64,000 nucleotides of DNA, taken from positions 4,284,501 to 4,348,500 of the forward strand of contig NZ_JAPEMI010000001.1 in NCBI RefSeq assembly GCF_026342835.1. The letters are read 5' to 3'. The translations under genes were made by a program, and so were the position numbers. The notes below the pieces were generated by a model. The model was not told the origin of the DNA. It did not search any database and was given only the letters and a program-made list of their open reading frames with translations. This document shows positions 17,181 to 25,527 of the stretch, in pieces. Source of the stretch: Streptomyces sp. NBC_00154. GTDB taxonomy: Bacteria > Actinomycetota > Actinomycetes > Streptomycetales > Streptomycetaceae. Position 1 is the stretch's first letter. Each line of letters starts with the position of its first letter.

Positions 17181-19007
17181 TCAGTACGTCAGCCCGTAGC
17201 CGACCGGGTACAGCACCTGCGTCGGGTCACCCGCCCGCTGGACCGGGACCGGCAGCCTGCCCTGCGGTTCGGCGCGACCCGCGATCACCCTGGCGGCCGC
17301 CCGCAGTTCGACATCCGTCCAGGAGTAGGCGGCCAGGCTCGCCGCGTGGGCGGGCAGTTGGGCGATGTCGTACGGGTTGCGGATCGCGAGCGTGATCACC
17401 GGAACGCCGGTCGCCACGAGAGCGCCGACCAGGGTGCGCTGCGAATTGGTCGCCGAGACGTTGTACGTCCCCACGATCACCGCGTCCTTGCCCTGCGCGG
17501 CCGCCACCGCCTCGGCGATCTTCGCCTGGGAGGGTGCGGTGCCGGTGGACAGGGCGGTCGCCGCGTAACCCAGTTCACCGAAGGCGGTGGCGAGGGTGGT
17601 GGTCGGCGGCCCTGTGGTGCCGGACGGGGAGGCCGGATCGGCGCCGACCACCAGAAGGTTCTTGTGGGAGCGGCGGGACAGCGGCAGCACCGCACCGTTG
17701 TTGGTGAGCAGGGTGGTGGTGTGCTCGGCGATGCGGTCGGCGGCGGCGAGGTGCGCCCGGGTGCCGACGGCACGGTCCACGCCGCGGTGGGTGACGAACG
17801 GGTCGTCGAACAGCCCCAGCTTCGTCTTCAGCCGCAGGATGCGCAGGATCGATTCCTCGATCCGGGCCTCACTGACCTCGCCGCTCTTCACGGCCGCGAG
17901 GAGCGCGTTCCAGGAGACATCGAGGTTCGGCGGGTTCAGCAGCTGGTCCACGCCCGCCTGCAGGGCCAGGACGGGCACGCGTTCGTCGCCGTACTTCGTC
18001 CGTACGCCCTCCATGCCGAGCGAGTCCGTGACCACGACACCGTCGTAACCGAGCTCCTCGCGCAGGATGCCGGTGAGGATCGGCCGGGACAGTGTGGCCG
18101 GGTCCTCGGCCGGGTCGAGAGCGGGGACGACGATGTGCGCGGTCATGATCGCGTCGATGCCGGCGGCGATCGCGGCCCGGAACGGCGGGGAGTCCAGCTC
18201 GGCCCACTGCTCGCGGGTGTGGTGGATGTACGGCAGGCCGGTGTGGCTGTCGGTGTTCGTGTCACCGTGGCCGGGGAAGTGTTTGGCCGTCGAGGCGATC
18301 CCGGCGGCCTGATACCCCTTCACCTGGGCGGCGACCATCGCGGCCACGGCGGGCGGATGGGCGCCGAAGGAGCGTACGCCGATGACCGGGTTGGCCGGGT
18401 TGACATTGACATCGGCGTCCGGGGCGTAGTTCTGGTTGATGCCGATCGCGGCCAGCTCGGTGCCTGCGATCTTCCCGGCCCGGCGGGCGTCGGAGGACGA
18501 ACCGCCCGCACCCAGCGCCATCGCGCCCGGCATCAGCGTGGCGGGCTCGCCGACGCGGCAGACGATGCCGTGCTCCTGGTCGGTGGAGATGAGAAGCGGC
18601 AGGGGAGTGGGGCCGGCGAGACCGGCGCGCTGGATGCCGTTGGAGAGGTCGGCGATCTGGTGCGGGTCACGGGTGTTGTGCGCCCAGGCGAAGTAGATGA
18701 TGCCGCCGACGTGGTACTTGGCGATCAACTCGGCGGCGGTACGGACCCCGATCTCGGCCAGGTTGGCGTCGATGTCGGCCTGGTCGGGTTCGGTGGCGGA
18801 GTGCCCGTACACCCGCATCACGAAGAGCTGGCCGACCTTCTCCTCCAGGCTCATCCTGGAGATGAGCTGCTTGAGGCGCTCGGTGGTGGAGGCGGAGGAG
18901 GAAACGGAGGCGGCGGCGCCGGGGGCGGAGACCGCGCCGGTCGCGGCCGCTGCGACAGTCGCGGCGGTGGCGGTGAGGAGGGTGCGTCTGGAGGTGCGGT
19001 GGTGCAC
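17181..19007 (-). CDS. Exported GH3 beta-N-acetylhexosaminidase (NagZ-like)
   Basis: A 608-residue protein starting at the GTG at 19007, which has AAGGAG 6 bases upstream. The N-terminus S-R-R-T-L-L-T-A-T-A followed by an Ala-rich core is a Tat-type signal. The GH3 barrel carries K242-H-F-P-G-H-G-D-T, followed by a D-S-H about ten residues later. That is the hallmark of GH3 beta-N-acetylglucosaminidases, whose His acts as acid/base. The nucleophile is D328 in V-T-D-S-L-G-M. A C-terminal alpha/beta sandwich domain follows. The enzyme would trim GlcNAc from chitin oligomers or peptidoglycan outside the membrane. The codons before 19007 do not look like a signal peptide, so the longer start is rejected. 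Confidence 0.92.
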   Translation of the reverse strand: MHHRTSRRTLLTATAATVAAAATGAVSAPGAAASVSSSASTTERLKQLISRMSLEEKVGQLFVMRVYGHSATEPDQADIDANLAEIGVRTAAELIAKYHVGGIIYFAWAHNTRDPHQIADLSNGIQRAGLAGPTPLPLLISTDQEHGIVCRVGEPATLMPGAMALGAGGSSSDARRAGKIAGTELAAIGINQNYAPDADVNVNPANPVIGVRSFGAHPPAVAAMVAAQVKGYQAAGIASTAKHFPGHGDTNTDSHTGLPYIHHTREQWAELDSPPFRAAIAAGIDAIMTAHIVVPALDPAEDPATLSRPILTGILREELGYDGVVVTDSLGMEGVRTKYGDERVPVLALQAGVDQLLNPPNLDVSWNALLAAVKSGEVSEARIEESILRILRLKTKLGLFDDPFVTHRGVDRAVGTRAHLAAADRIAEHTTTLLTNNGAVLPLSRRSHKNLLVVGADPASPSGTTGPPTTTLATAFGELGYAATALSTGTAPSQAKIAEAVAAAQGKDAVIVGTYNVSATNSQRTLVGALVATGVPVITLAIRNPYDIAQLPAHAASLAAYSWTDVELRAAARVIAGRAEPQGRLPVPVQRAGDPTQVLYPVGYGLTY

Positions 19008-19162
19008 GTGAGCTCCTTCGGCCGTTCTCGGTGACGAGGGGATGGTGAAAGAAACTTCCAATGGTCACGGATATCCAGAAAGTAACTACCGGTCAAGAGG
19101 ACAGCCCGAACTGGGCCCATCCGGCGAACGAGGACAGGCGCGGGCCGCATCCCGCGCACTCC

Positions 19163-19207
19163 TTTCCCCCGCGCCCCTTTCCCCCGCGCCCCTTTCACCC
19201 GCACCCC
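19163..19207. repeat. 15-bp C-rich tandem repeat, about three copies
   Basis: Units of TTTCCCCCGCGCCCC start at 19163 and 19178, and a decayed third copy starts at 19193. The repeat lies between the GH3 promoter and the end of the LysR gene. Confidence 0.7.
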
Positions 19208-19223
19208 CGCACAGGCCCGACCC

Positions 19224-20132
19224 CTACACCAGCCCCACCCTCGCTCCCCGCCCCTGAAGGGCCGTCACCGCCGCCGTGATCGCCGGCCGCCGAGCCGCCT
19301 CCGTGCGCCACACCGCGTACAGCCTCCGCACCGGCACGGGATCGAGCCGCACCGCCACCACCCCGGCCGGCAGCGGCCCGCGCCCCAGCCGCGGGATCAT
19401 CGCGACGCCGAGACCGGCGGCGAGCAGTGCCAACTGGGTGTGGTTCTCCTCCGCCTGGTGCCGGATGTCCGGCTCGTAACCCGCCGCCCGCAGCGTCCGT
19501 ACGAGCCAGTCGTGGCAGACCGTCCCCGGCGGCTGGCAGATCCACCGCTCCTTCGCCAGCTCCTCGCGCCGCACCGCGTCCCGCCCGGCGAGCCGGTGGC
19601 CCTCGGGCACCAGCAGATCGCACCGGTCGTCGCCGATCACCGCCTGCGCCACGCCCTCCGGGGCAGGCAGCGGGGCGATGTCCCAGTCGTGCGCGACCGC
19701 CAGGTCGATCACGCCCTTGGCCACCAGATCGACGGACAGATGCGGATCGACCTCGGTCAGCCGGACGTCCAGAGCAGGGTGGTCCCGCTCCAGCTCGGTC
19801 AGCACACCGGGCAGCAGCCCGCGCGCCGCGGAGGCGAAGGCGCCGATCGACAGCCGCCCGGTGGGCAGCCCCCGACGCTCCTCCAGCGTCGTCTCGGCAC
19901 GCTCCACGATCGCCAGCAACTGCTGGGCGGTGGCGGCGAGATGGAGTGCCTCCTCGGTGAGCGCGACACCGCGACCGCGCCGTTCCAGCAGTGTCGTGCG
20001 GGTCTCCCGCTCCAGCTTGGTGATCTGCTGGGAGACCGCCGACGGGGTGTAGCCGAGAGCTGCCGCGGCGCCCGCGACGGAGCCGTGGACGGAGATGGCG
20101 TGCAGGGCGCGCAGTCGGGACAGATCGAGCAC
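19224..20132 (-). CDS. LysR-family transcriptional regulator
   Basis: A 302-residue regulator. The N-terminal winged helix-turn-helix spans residues 1-62 (L-S-R-L-R-A-L-H-A-I-S-V-H-G-S-V-A, then T-P-S-A-V-S-Q-Q-I-T-K-L-E), followed by an effector-binding domain to the C-terminus. LysR proteins usually control the divergent neighbour, here the EamA exporter, which suggests sensing of an amino acid or metabolite to be exported. The intergenic region of about 100 bases contains an interrupted inverted repeat suited to LysR binding. Confidence 0.92.
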   Translation of the reverse strand: MLDLSRLRALHAISVHGSVAGAAAALGYTPSAVSQQITKLERETRTTLLERRGRGVALTEEALHLAATAQQLLAIVERAETTLEERRGLPTGRLSIGAFASAARGLLPGVLTELERDHPALDVRLTEVDPHLSVDLVAKGVIDLAVAHDWDIAPLPAPEGVAQAVIGDDRCDLLVPEGHRLAGRDAVRREELAKERWICQPPGTVCHDWLVRTLRAAGYEPDIRHQAEENHTQLALLAAGLGVAMIPRLGRGPLPAGVVAVRLDPVPVRRLYAVWRTEAARRPAITAAVTALQGRGARVGLV

Positions 20133-20158
20133 CGGAACCTCCCGGACCTTGCCGATTC

Positions 20159-20174
20159 ATTAGCGATGCTCAAT
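20159..20174. promoter_or_regulatory. Candidate LysR-type binding site
   Basis: ATTAGCGATGCTCAAT is an imperfect dyad (ATTAGC / GCTCAAT) of the A/T-flanked kind bound by LysR proteins. It lies 27 bases upstream of the lysR start, between the divergent genes. Confidence 0.4.
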
Positions 20175-20232
20175 TCCACCATGAAGAAATCCGCGCTGGT
20201 GCTACATGGTCCGGGCAGGTGATTCTCGGTTC

Positions 20233-21141
20233 ATGCGTCCCCTTCACATAGCCCTGGCCGCCCTGGTGGCTGCCGTCTGGGGTGTCAACTTCGTCGTCAT
20301 CGAGGTCGGTCTCGGGCACTTCCCGCCGCTGCTCTTCTCCGCCCTGCGCTTCCTGGTCGCCGCCCTGCCCGCGGTGTTCTTCGTCGGACGCCCCAAGGTC
20401 GCCTGGAAGTGGATCGTGGGCGTCGGACTCGTCCTCGGAGTGGCGAAGTTCGGGCTGCTCTTCATCGGCATGGACCGGGGGATGCCCGCCGGGCTCTCCT
20501 CCCTGGTGCTGCAGGTCCAGGCGGTCTTCACGGCCCTGTTCGCGGCGCTGGCGCTCGGCGAACGACCGGGCAGGGCCAGGGTGCTGGGGATGGCGGTGGC
20601 CCTCGCGGGCATCGGGGTGGCGGCGGTCGACGAGGGCGCGAGCGGCCCCGTGCTCGCCTTCGTCCTGGTGATCGCGGCGGCGGCCTGCTGGGGCGTGTCC
20701 AACGTCCTGACCCGCAAGGCCGCCCCGCCGGACTCCCTCAACTTCATGGTGTGGGTCTCGACCGTGCCCGTACTGCCGCTGCTCGGCCTCTCCCTCCTCT
20801 TCGAAGGCTGGGACCGTGACGCCGACGCGCTGGCCGCGCTGGACTGGAGCGGTGTCGGCATCATCGTGTACGTCGCCTGGATCACGACGGTCTTCGGCTT
20901 CGGGGCGTGGGGCTTCCTGCTGCGTCACTACCCGGCGTCGTCCGTGGCGCCGTTCACCCTGCTCGTGCCGGTCTTCGGGATGTCATCGGCGGCGCTGCTG
21001 CTCGACGAGTCGGTGAGCCCGCTGCGGTGGTGCGCGGCGGCGCTGCTGGTGGGCGGGGTGGCGCTGACATCTCTGGCGGGGACGCGCCGGCCGCGTCCCG
21101 CGACGACGGAGACCGCGGAACCGCAGCCGGCGGGTGCCTGA
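20233..21141 (+). CDS. EamA/DMT-family transporter
   Basis: A 302-residue membrane protein with ten hydrophobic segments made of two EamA repeats. The first repeat begins A-L-A-A-L-V-A-A-V-W-G-V-N-F and the second A-A-A-A-C-W-G-V-S-N-V-L. The W-G-x-N/S-x-V signature at each repeat start is typical of the amino-acid/metabolite exporter branch (EamA or RhaT-like). The C-terminal tail is short and Arg/Thr-rich. The ATG at 20233 gives the normal N-terminus; an upstream ATG at 20206 would add a non-hydrophobic leader. Divergence from a LysR gene suggests inducible export. Confidence 0.88.
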   Translation: MRPLHIALAALVAAVWGVNFVVIEVGLGHFPPLLFSALRFLVAALPAVFFVGRPKVAWKWIVGVGLVLGVAKFGLLFIGMDRGMPAGLSSLVLQVQAVFTALFAALALGERPGRARVLGMAVALAGIGVAAVDEGASGPVLAFVLVIAAAACWGVSNVLTRKAAPPDSLNFMVWVSTVPVLPLLGLSLLFEGWDRDADALAALDWSGVGIIVYVAWITTVFGFGAWGFLLRHYPASSVAPFTLLVPVFGMSSAALLLDESVSPLRWCAAALLVGGVALTSLAGTRRPRPATTETAEPQPAGA

Positions 21142-21151
21142 AACCGGGCAC

Positions 21152-21940
21152 CTACTCCTTCGGCGCGCCCAGCCTCAGCAGATGGTCGCGTCCCGCGCTC
21201 AGTAGCCCGGGCAGGTCGGCCGCACCTGGGTGCCAGCGCTTCTCGTACTCCCAGCAGACCCAGCTGTCCGGGTCCAGGGTGTCCAGGCACGCCCGGAGCG
21301 GCAGCACCCCGGCCCCGAGGGGCAGCGGAGTCATATCGTCCGCCGACGCGATGTCCTTCACCTGTACGTATCCCAGGTGCGGAGCGAGAACCGCATGGCT
21401 CGCGGCCGGCTCCTCGCCGGCCAGCCAGGTGTGCATGATGTCCCACAGCGCACCGACCTGCCGGTGTCCGACCGTCCCCACGACACGGGCCACGGCGGCC
21501 CCGGCCCGGTGCGAGTCATGGGTCTCCAGGAGGATCCGTACGCCCAGATCGGCGGCGTACGGAGCGGCGGCGCCCAGCCGACGGGCGGCGTTCGCATCGG
21601 CCGTGTCCAGGTCCAGCCCGCCACCCCCGGGGAAGACCCGGACATTCGACGCGCCGAGATCCCGTGCCAGCTCCACCAGGCCGGCGAGCTCGTCCAGCAC
21701 CGGCTGGTCGTCCCCCTCGGCGGCGACCCGGACGTACCCGGCGACGGTCAGGATCTCGACGCCGCCCCGCTTGAACTCATCGGCCACGTCGGCGCGTTCG
21801 GCCGGCGAGAGCCCCGGGTGCACCGGCTCCTCCGGGTGGGCGCGCAGCTCCACCCCCTGATAGCCGTGCTCGACGGCGAGCCGGATGACGTCGGAGACCG
21901 GCATCCCCGGCACTCCGAGGGTCGAGAAAGCGAGCTTCAC
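21152..21940 (-). CDS. Sugar phosphate isomerase/epimerase-like TIM barrel
   Basis: A 262-residue xylose-isomerase-like TIM-barrel protein from the GTG at 21940, which has GGAAGGAAA upstream. It opens K-L-A-F-S-T-L-G and contains G-V-E-L-R near residue 30. Presumed metal ligands appear in L-L-E-T-H-D-S, A-L-W-D-I-M-H-T-W, Y-V-Q-V-K-D and a final C-W-E-Y-E-K-R-W. Such proteins isomerise, epimerise or dehydrate free or keto sugars. It follows the LacI gene on the same strand with a 121-base gap and belongs with the divergent Gfo/Idh/DUF993 genes. Substrate unknown. Confidence 0.82.
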   Translation of the reverse strand: MKLAFSTLGVPGMPVSDVIRLAVEHGYQGVELRAHPEEPVHPGLSPAERADVADEFKRGGVEILTVAGYVRVAAEGDDQPVLDELAGLVELARDLGASNVRVFPGGGGLDLDTADANAARRLGAAAPYAADLGVRILLETHDSHRAGAAVARVVGTVGHRQVGALWDIMHTWLAGEEPAASHAVLAPHLGYVQVKDIASADDMTPLPLGAGVLPLRACLDTLDPDSWVCWEYEKRWHPGAADLPGLLSAGRDHLLRLGAPKE

Positions 21941-22061
21941 GTGCGTTTTCCTTCCGTCGGTACGTGCCCCTGCGCCGTACGGACCGGACAGCGGCCCGCA
22001 CATCATCGGCCCACGGCACGCAGTACGGGTACCCCCGACCCGGCGGCGGAACCCGGCCGGG

Positions 22062-23126
22062 TCACTTCCGAGGCGGCGCCGTCGACCCCCGGACCATCAG
22101 CTCCGCCGCGATCGTCGCGATGCCCCCCGGCGGCGGTGTCTCCTTGCCCATCGCCAGCCGGCCCGCCCGTGCCCCCGCCTCGAACAGCGGCAGCCGTACG
22201 GTCGTCAGCGCCGGGACCGCGTCCACCGAGAACGGCAGGTCGTCGAAGCCTGCCACGGAGATGTCCTCGGGGATGCGGAAGCCGCGGTCCCGGATCGCCG
22301 CGCTCGCGCCCAGGGCCACCGTGTCGTTGGCGGCGACGATGGCCGTCACCTCCGGTTCGCGGCGCAGGAGTTCGAGCGTCGCGTCGTAGCCGGACCGGCG
22401 GTCGTACGGTCCGTGCACGGTGAGGCGCTCCTCGTCGCCACCCAGCCCGGCATCCTGCATCGCCTCGCGGTGACCTTCCAGCCGGTGCCGGGTCGTCGTC
22501 CGCTCCAGGGGGCCCGCGACATAGCCGATCCGCCGGTGACCGAGAGAGAGCAGATGCTCGGTGAGGCGCCGGCCACCGCCCTGGTTGTCGAAGGCGAGCG
22601 CCGCCACGATCGCCTCGCCCTCCGGCAGCGGGGGCCGCCCGCACAGCACCACCCGGGTTCCCGCGTCCGCGAGTTTCGCCAGCTTCGCGTTCATCGCGGC
22701 CTGGTGCGCCGGGTCCTCCACGGCGCCGCCGGTGAGGATGACGGCTGCGGCGCGCTGGCGCTGGAGCAGGGTGAGGTAGGTGAGTTCGCGTTCGGGGGAG
22801 CCGCCGGTGTTGCAGATGACGGCGAGCTTCTCGCCCCCGGCCCGCCCGGAGCCGTCGCCCGGCCCGCCGATCTCGGTCTGCGCCGCCCCGGCCATGATTC
22901 CGAAGAACGGGTCGGCGATGTCGTTGACCAGGATGCCGACCAGGTCGGACGTGGCGGCGGCGAGCGAGCTGGCCGGTCCGTTCAGTACGTAGTCGAGGTC
23001 GTCCACGGCGCGCAGCACCCGCTCCCGGGTGGACGCCGCGACCGGGTAGTTGCCGTTGAGCACGCGGGAAACGGTGGCGGGCGACACCCGGGCGCGAGCC
23101 GCCACATCCGCCAGGGTGACTGTCAT
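22062..23126 (-). CDS. LacI-family transcriptional regulator
   Basis: A 354-residue repressor starting at the ATG at 23126. The N-terminal helix-turn-helix and hinge are clear: T-L-A-D-V-A-A-R-A-R-V-S-P-A-T-V-S-R-V-L-N. A periplasmic-binding-protein-like sensor domain follows, with V-G-I-L-V-N-D-I and G-Y-V-A-G-P. Its divergent promoter contains a near-perfect LacI-type operator 73-86 bases upstream of the start, so autoregulation and control of the Gfo/Idh operon are expected. Sugar or sugar-acid binding is the family rule; the inducer is not evident. Confidence 0.93.
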   Translation of the reverse strand: MTVTLADVAARARVSPATVSRVLNGNYPVAASTRERVLRAVDDLDYVLNGPASSLAAATSDLVGILVNDIADPFFGIMAGAAQTEIGGPGDGSGRAGGEKLAVICNTGGSPERELTYLTLLQRQRAAAVILTGGAVEDPAHQAAMNAKLAKLADAGTRVVLCGRPPLPEGEAIVAALAFDNQGGGRRLTEHLLSLGHRRIGYVAGPLERTTTRHRLEGHREAMQDAGLGGDEERLTVHGPYDRRSGYDATLELLRREPEVTAIVAANDTVALGASAAIRDRGFRIPEDISVAGFDDLPFSVDAVPALTTVRLPLFEAGARAGRLAMGKETPPPGGIATIAAELMVRGSTAPPRK

Positions 23127-23198
23127 CGCTTCCTCCGAGGGTTTTGGACCGGGCCCTCTTGTCCGGGCCGCTGTCGGCAGGCTAGCGTCATACCGCAT

Positions 23199-23212
23199 AG
23201 AAAGCGCTTGCT
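23199..23212. promoter_or_regulatory. LacI-family operator
   Basis: AGAAAGCGCTTGCT matches the LacI/GalR-type operator pattern (GAAAGCGCTTTC-like, central CG). It lies 22 bases before the Gfo/Idh/MocA start, between that gene and the lacI-type gene. Confidence 0.75.
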
Positions 23213-23233
23213 ACGGCTGTATGGAGGAACTTC

Positions 23234-24385
23234 GTGACACGCAGGACAGTGCGCATCGCCATGAACGGCGTCACGGGGCGCATGGGGTACCGGCAGCACC
23301 TGGTGCGCTCGATCCTCGCGATCCGCGAGCAGGGCGGCCTCGACCTCGGCGACGGCGAGGTGCTGTGGCCCGAACCCGTCCTCGTCGGCCGCCGCGCCCA
23401 CGCGCTGGAGGAACTCGCCGACCGGCACGGTCTGACCGAGTGGTCGACCGACGTCGACGCGGTCCTCGCGGACGAGTCGATCGAGATCTACTTCGACGCC
23501 CAGGTCACCTCGGCCCGCGTCGACGCGATCAAGAAGGCGATCGCCGCGGGCAAGCACATCTACACCGAGAAGCCCACCGCGACGGACGTCGGGGGCGCCC
23601 TGGAGCTGGCCCGCCTCGCCCGCGACGCCGGGATAAAGCATGGTGTCGTCCAGGACAAGATCTTCCTGCCGGGTCTGCTGAAGCTGAAGCGCCTCATCGA
23701 CGGCGGCTTCTTCGGCGAGATCCTCTCCGTGCGCGGCGAGTTCGGCTACTGGGTCTTCGAGGGCGACTGGCAGGAGGCCCAGCGCCCGTCCTGGAACTAC
23801 CGGGCCGAGGACGGCGGCGGCATCGTCGTCGACATGTTCCCGCACTGGGAGTACGTACTCCACGAGCTGTTCGGGCAGGTCAAGACCGTCCAGGCGCACG
23901 TCCAGACGCACATCCCGCAGCGCTGGGACGAGCAGGGGAAGCCGTACGCCGCCACCGCCGACGACGCCGCCTACGGCATCTTCCAGCTGGCGAGCGGTGC
24001 CGTCGCCCAGATCAACTCCTCCTGGGCCGTGCGCGTCAACCGCGACGAGCTCGTCGAGTTCCAGGTCGACGGAACCCACGGCTCCGCCGTCGCCGGGCTT
24101 CGCAACTGCCGTGTCCAGCACCGCTCGGCCACCCCCAAGCCGGTCTGGAACCCCGATCTCCCGGTCACCGAGTCGTTCCGCGACCAGTGGCAGGAAGTCC
24201 CCGACAACGCCGTCTTCGACAACGGCTTCAAGGCCCAGTGGGAGCTCTTCCTGCGCCACATCGTGCTCGACGAGCCGTACACCTGGGACCTGATGGCCGG
24301 CGCCCGAGGCGTGCAGCTCGCCGAGCTCGGGCTCAAGTCCTCCGCCGAGGGCCGGCGCCTCGACGTACCGGAGCTGACGCTGTGA
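23234..24385 (+). CDS. Gfo/Idh/MocA-family oxidoreductase
   Basis: A 383-residue NAD(P)-dependent dehydrogenase. The N-terminal Rossmann domain begins R-I-A-M-N-G-V-T-G-R-M-G-Y, a G-x-x-G-x-M-G variant. It contains the family Lys in Y-T-E-K-P-T-A near residue 115, followed by the C-terminal alpha/beta domain with G-G-G-I-V-V-D-M-F-P-H-W. Such enzymes oxidise a sugar or cyclitol hydroxyl. GTG start with GGAGGAAC upstream. It heads a tightly coupled three-gene operon: the next gene starts inside its stop codon. The pairing with isomerases and a DUF993 aldolase-like protein suggests oxidation of a sugar to a keto sugar as the first step. Confidence 0.88.
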   Translation: MTRRTVRIAMNGVTGRMGYRQHLVRSILAIREQGGLDLGDGEVLWPEPVLVGRRAHALEELADRHGLTEWSTDVDAVLADESIEIYFDAQVTSARVDAIKKAIAAGKHIYTEKPTATDVGGALELARLARDAGIKHGVVQDKIFLPGLLKLKRLIDGGFFGEILSVRGEFGYWVFEGDWQEAQRPSWNYRAEDGGGIVVDMFPHWEYVLHELFGQVKTVQAHVQTHIPQRWDEQGKPYAATADDAAYGIFQLASGAVAQINSSWAVRVNRDELVEFQVDGTHGSAVAGLRNCRVQHRSATPKPVWNPDLPVTESFRDQWQEVPDNAVFDNGFKAQWELFLRHIVLDEPYTWDLMAGARGVQLAELGLKSSAEGRRLDVPELTL

Positions 24386-25527
24386 CGATCGACCTCCCGC
24401 AGGGCCCGTACGAACCCCGCACCACCCCGCTCGACCTCGCCCCGGGCGGGTCACCGCTCGCCTCCCGTACGGTCTTCTCCGCCGCGCATGTCGTCGCCGA
24501 CCCGTACGCCGACGTCAGCCCCGACGGCCCCGCTGCCGTCGACTGGGACGCCACCCTCGCCTTCCGTCGCCACCTTTGGTCGCACGGTCTCGGGGTTGCC
24601 GAAGCCATGGACACGGCCCAGCGCGGCATGGGCCTGGACTGGGCGGGCGCCGCCGAGCTGATCCGCCGCTCCGCCGCCGAGGCGAAGACGGTCGGCGGCC
24701 GGATCGCCTGCGGCGTCGGCACCGACCAGCTCCCCGTAGGCCCGGCCACGCTCGCCGAGGTGAAGGCCGCGTACGAGGAACAGCTCGCCCTGGTCGAGGA
24801 GAGCGGAGCCCAGGCCATCCTGATGGCGTCCCGCGCCCTCGCCGCCGCGGCGAACGGCCCCGAGGACTACCTGGAAACGTACGCACACCTGCTGCGCCAG
24901 GCCTCGGAGCCGGTCGTCCTGCACTGGCTCGGCCCGATGTTCGACCCGGCTCTGGAGGGCTACTGGGGTTCGACGGACCTCGACGCCGCCACCGACACGT
25001 TCCTGAAGGTCATCGCGGAACACCCGGACAAGGTCGACGGCATCAAGATCTCGCTCCTCGACGCCGAGCGCGAGATCGACGTACGCCGCCGCCTTCCCAG
25101 CGGGGTGCGCTGCTACACCGGCGACGACTTCAACTACCCCGAGCTGATCGCGGGCGACGACCGCGGCTTCAGCCACGCGCTGCTCGGCATCTTCGACCCG
25201 CTCGGTCCGCTGGCCGCCCACGCGGTGCGCGTCCTGGACACCGGGGACGTCCAGGGCTTTCGTGAACTCCTCGACCCGACGGTCGAGTTGTCCCGGCACC
25301 TGTTCCGGACGCCCACCCGCTTCTACAAGACGGGCGTGGTCTTCCTCGCCTGGCTGGCCGGCCACCAGGACCACTTCACGATGGTGGGCGGCCTCCAGTC
25401 CGCCCGCTCGCTGCCGCACCTGACGAAGGCGTACGAACTTGCCGACCGGCTGGGCCTGTTCCCCGACCCGGAGTTGGCCGAATCCCGGATGCGCGCCCTG
25501 CTCACGGTCAACGGAGGTGTCCGGTGA
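24382..25527 (+). CDS. DUF993 family, dihydrodipicolinate synthase-like protein
   Basis: A 381-residue soluble protein. The GTG start overlaps the previous stop (GTGA). The sequence reads as a TIM barrel related to the dihydrodipicolinate synthase/N-acetylneuraminate lyase superfamily. It contains G-M-G-L-D-W, R-I-A-C-G-V-G-T-D-Q, a central V-V-L-H-W-L-G-P-M-F-D, then D-G-I-K-I-S-L-L, whose Lys stands where Schiff-base lysines lie in that superfamily, and Y-T-G-D-D-F-N-Y-P. A retro-aldol or dehydratase reaction on a keto sugar acid is a reasonable inference. The family has no function I can name. Confidence 0.8.
   Translation: MTIDLPQGPYEPRTTPLDLAPGGSPLASRTVFSAAHVVADPYADVSPDGPAAVDWDATLAFRRHLWSHGLGVAEAMDTAQRGMGLDWAGAAELIRRSAAEAKTVGGRIACGVGTDQLPVGPATLAEVKAAYEEQLALVEESGAQAILMASRALAAAANGPEDYLETYAHLLRQASEPVVLHWLGPMFDPALEGYWGSTDLDAATDTFLKVIAEHPDKVDGIKISLLDAEREIDVRRRLPSGVRCYTGDDFNYPELIAGDDRGFSHALLGIFDPLGPLAAHAVRVLDTGDVQGFRELLDPTVELSRHLFRTPTRFYKTGVVFLAWLAGHQDHFTMVGGLQSARSLPHLTKAYELADRLGLFPDPELAESRMRALLTVNGGVR

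Noticed and set aside
17127..19034. 635-codon plus-strand frame opposite the GH3 gene
   Set aside because: It crosses a perfect terminator stem and lacks any motif; the minus strand has the GH3 catalytic residues.
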